DNA of 64,000 bases from Polytrichum commune. Its lineage: Eukaryota > Streptophyta > Polytrichopsida > Polytrichales > Polytrichaceae. Location: the NCBI GenBank assembly GCA_950295325.1, contig OX485807.1, positions 52,792,440 through 52,856,439 on the forward strand, written 5' to 3'. Positions 61,426-64,000 of the stretch are shown piece after piece (within the stretch, counting starts at the first letter, position 1; each line of letters begins with the position of its first letter). The position numbers and the translations under genes were made by a program. The notes under the pieces were generated by a model that saw only the letters and a list, made by a program, of their open reading frames with translations, was not told where the DNA came from and ran no database searches.

Positions 61426-62894
61426 TCACCCCTCTTCGATAATTATCGCACACACCGGCGGAGACGTCCGCTCCGGCACTCCATCCACCACTGCGACAGT
61501 GTCACTTAGCTTGCTTACATAGTCTGCCAATTTCTCGACAACCTCGTGGACCACACGAACATCCCCTCGTACCCATGTCGTGTCCTCCTGCACAAAGCTC
61601 ACGAGCTTCTCGAATGCTACAAGCTTGTCCAAGATTGCAGGTTGTGTCTCATTGTGAGCAACAATGGTCTTCCTCATGTCCTCCACGCTCTCAGTCCACT
61701 GAGCGCCTCCATTGTTGACCTCTTTTCCCAGCGCCTCGTCCGGCTCCGACTCACCTGTGCCATATGAGGAGCACTGCTCCCCTTCTTCCAAGGCTGATGC
61801 CCAATTGTCTAATGCCTCCAGTGGTGGTTGTCGACCGGTTGCACACAAGGACAACAAAAACACCCAACATCTCCCATGCAGGTCACATGGCCATCCATTC
61901 CACATTTAGTGCGTGGATTCTCCCCCCCCCCTTTTCCATTCTAGTCCACCTTCCCCGTGCTCAGCAAAAGCAAAAGCAAAAGCTACCACTAGAGAACTGA
62001 ATAATACAATTAAAAGCTTGTTTTTCTTACATGCTCATCCATGCGGTCCACGAGACGCTTCCGATCCATCTTGCTCCAATTCTGAACCAATGACCTGCGT
62101 TCCGCCATGGCTGCAGCTTCCTCCTTGCAAGCCTGACTTGGCCACCATCGAATCAATTTTTGCCACGCCTCCTCTACACAATTAGGATGCCGCGCGTCAT
62201 CCCCATACTGCAACCAGTGTGTTTTCCAAACCGCTCTCGCACTACGCAAGTGCCCGCACAGGTACTTGTCCACGCGCTTGGGATCGAGTGGCGGATCAAA
62301 CTTGTACTGCGCGTTGAGTTCTTTGTGGAACACTGCTTTCTCAAACATTGTGTACACCCTCCATGATTCTTTAGAAGGATCAAGGAATCTATACGCCACC
62401 TCCTTTGCTGCGGAGTGCCACCGTGTCTTGAGGTGTGTTTCCTCCTCGCTGACATTTATTGTTGGAGGCCTCCCCTGTGCTAGAGAGTCCCTTACCTCCT
62501 TAGCGAATGATGCATTTGCCTTCCTGTTTGATTTTTTGGTGTCATTCCGTCGCTCTGCTCCTCTCCGCTTGGAGGTCTCCACATCTTGGATCGGCATACG
62601 GGTGGACGAATCTAGTGGGGTGCTCAGATCCACCATCTCCAATGACTTCAGTGCAGAGATGGGTGTGGGTGGGGCGCGAACAACCAATGTGTACCCTTCG
62701 GGTAGAGGGTCCCCTTTGCGTACTGCGAGTACTTGGGGTGCCGCATCAGACGTGACGCGCCTCTCCTGCGCTTTTGGGTTTGCCGCGTTCCGACCAGCTC
62801 TTGCTATGGGGCCAGGGGTTGTCGAGGCATTCCCCACACTGCCTCCTCCTTGGCTGGAAGAAAGTCCTGTAATTCCCCTACTCGTGCTGTCCAC
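61426..62894 (-). CDS. Partial gene resembling plant Ptta/En-Spm transposase-associated proteins
   Basis: Two exons join in phase 0: 62894-62031 (after CCGCAG, before GTAAGA) and 61815-61426 (after CTGGAG, ending in a stop), about 417 aa. The first exon has a low-complexity N-terminus, a Lys/Arg-rich stretch (KKSNRKANASF) and a segment with LRSARAVWKTHWLQYG, EEAWQKLIRWWPS and SLVQNWSKMDRKRLVDRM. That layout (R...WK...., W..L...W.S.....) resembles the Transposase_24 (Ptta/En/Spm) domain of plant CACTA-type elements. The second exon is helical with heptad-like leucines and valines, likely a coiled coil. The real N-terminus lies in further exons at higher coordinates, which I could not assemble. 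The acceptor at 61816 is a judgement. Probably element-derived. Confidence 0.5.
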
Positions 62895-64000
62895 CTGCGG
62901 CACAACTAAGACATCACACACATGCTCAATTCTGCCCACATTTATGGGGGCCACTGCTACAACCACGCTATAGATCCCCTACACTCTTGCACTGTAATAT
63001 CATCTGGAATATAAATGCACTTTGAACATAATTTCACGAACTGAAGGGTGCCAGAAAGCCTGCTTGTGGTGGTCTGGAATACGTTGTCCCTCTGCTGCTG
63101 GCAGGCGCTTGGTGCTGCAGCGCTGCTTTTCCCTGCACACAACGCTTATTGGTGTCAATGTAAAGGTGGGCATTGAGCTTTTGCTGGGAGGTTGTTGGTC
63201 TTTGGATTGTGCGATTCTCACCTTTGTGTACGCGGACGGTCCATTCAAACAGTGATTGTACGAGTTCCTTTCCATCCTGCTTCTCTATTTTCCTCCTGTC
63301 CTGTCGTTTCTGGCCACAGTCAACACCACAATGGTTACCCTGCACGTCGCTGTCTACACAGTCCCTCTTCGTCGGCAACGTTGTGTTCCGTCTCCGTTTA
63401 ATCATCAATCGCAGGATTGCGACATCCTGTATTGCAGCCCACACTGTCATTCGTTCTATCAGGCAGTGCTTTTAAAGCTATATGGGGAGAAGTGCTACAG
63501 GTGTGATTTCGGTTCGTAAATCTAATTGCACATCTTGTGTGTTTCTACCATTCCTACCAGAAGTGCTAATTGTTCCTGCCAGAATTGGCCACCTACAGAG
63601 AAAACCATCCAATTAACACCCATGTACCTTTACACAACATCTTTTGGCTTGTAGGGATGAAAATAGATTCATGGCAAGGTACATGCGCCAATTTCGCTGC
63701 TTTTCTGCCCCAACTGCCATCGCAGATGTATTCTTTGCCTACATGAATATTCACGTGGCCATGATTTTCATACCCTCATTTTGTCCCTGAATGCAATATG
63801 GTGGTGGACAACCTGATGTCACTAGCTTGTGCCCCAATGTGGTCCATATATCGAAGATGTTGGGATGCATTCAACTGTGTGATGGGTTGGGCTAGCTCAC
63901 CCATGGTGCACACTTTCGCAATTCAATGCCCATCTCTAGCGCTGTGCCCATGTACATGTGTACCGTTCACTCGCGCAACATGCATAAATGAGCGAAATTC
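62895..64000. other. Upstream region of the Ptta-like gene
   Basis: Less AT-rich than the spacers and with several overlapping leftward open frames (about 62.96-63.45 kb) that may contain further 5' exons of the neighbouring gene. None shows a recognisable domain, and I could not fix splice sites. Confidence 0.35.

Noticed and set aside
1-64000. tRNA or rRNA genes.
   Set aside because: No cloverleaf with A and B boxes and no rRNA-like conserved block were noticed by eye; a covariance-model search would be needed to exclude a divergent tRNA.

Overview
This is a stretch of nuclear DNA from a land plant. Genes are intron-rich with GT-AG junctions and lie in long AT-rich spacers; short runs of the plant telomere-type unit TTTAGGG/CCCTAAA occur; and two genes belong to conserved plant families: a class-3 (diacylglycerol-type) lipase and an AAAP/SLC38-type amino-acid transporter. 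The sequence alone does not fix the species; a seed-free plant (bryophyte, lycophyte or fern) would fit. No prokaryotic, organellar or viral gene block is visible.

Layout. 1-8.16 kb: no host gene, only simple repeats, a dispersed-repeat copy and a 630-bp defective Tc1/mariner (pogo-type) element with TA flanks. 8.169-30.839 kb: what I read as one large DNA transposon of about 22.7 kb. Both ends carry the same 28-bp inverted terminal repeat, flanked by CAAC on each side, with subterminal GGGAAC-type motif clusters inside both ends. Two multi-exon genes point outward: a leftward gene (16.53 to 9.50 kb) whose predicted 1,933-aa protein joins a ParB/DGQHR-like fold, a degenerate DNA-methyltransferase-like segment, a long acidic region and a C-terminal FCP1/HAD phosphatase-like domain; and a rightward gene (26.83-30.02 kb) for a DUF7869-like, probably RNase-H-fold transposase-like protein. 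Seventeen copies of a 22-26-bp perfect or near-perfect palindrome sit only in the 5' part or first intron of these two genes, including a 75-bp tandem array, a 62-bp tandem array and a 94-bp perfect palindrome. The central 8.6 kb has no recognisable gene.

30.84-44.2 kb: short dispersed repeats/MITE-like elements around a complete nine-exon lipase gene (34.7-39.1 kb). 44.2-51.6 kb: complete nine-exon amino-acid transporter (482 aa). 54.2-55.1 kb: intronless Myb/SANT-like (trihelix) protein. 61.4-62.9 kb: part of a leftward gene resembling plant Ptta/En-Spm transposase-associated proteins. The rest is AT-rich intergenic DNA.

For both host genes the spliced exons sum to an exact multiple of three with conserved domain order, so these models are solid. 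The large-element interpretation rests on the terminal repeats, the matching flanks, the subterminal motifs and the outward-facing genes; insertion polymorphism has not been tested.
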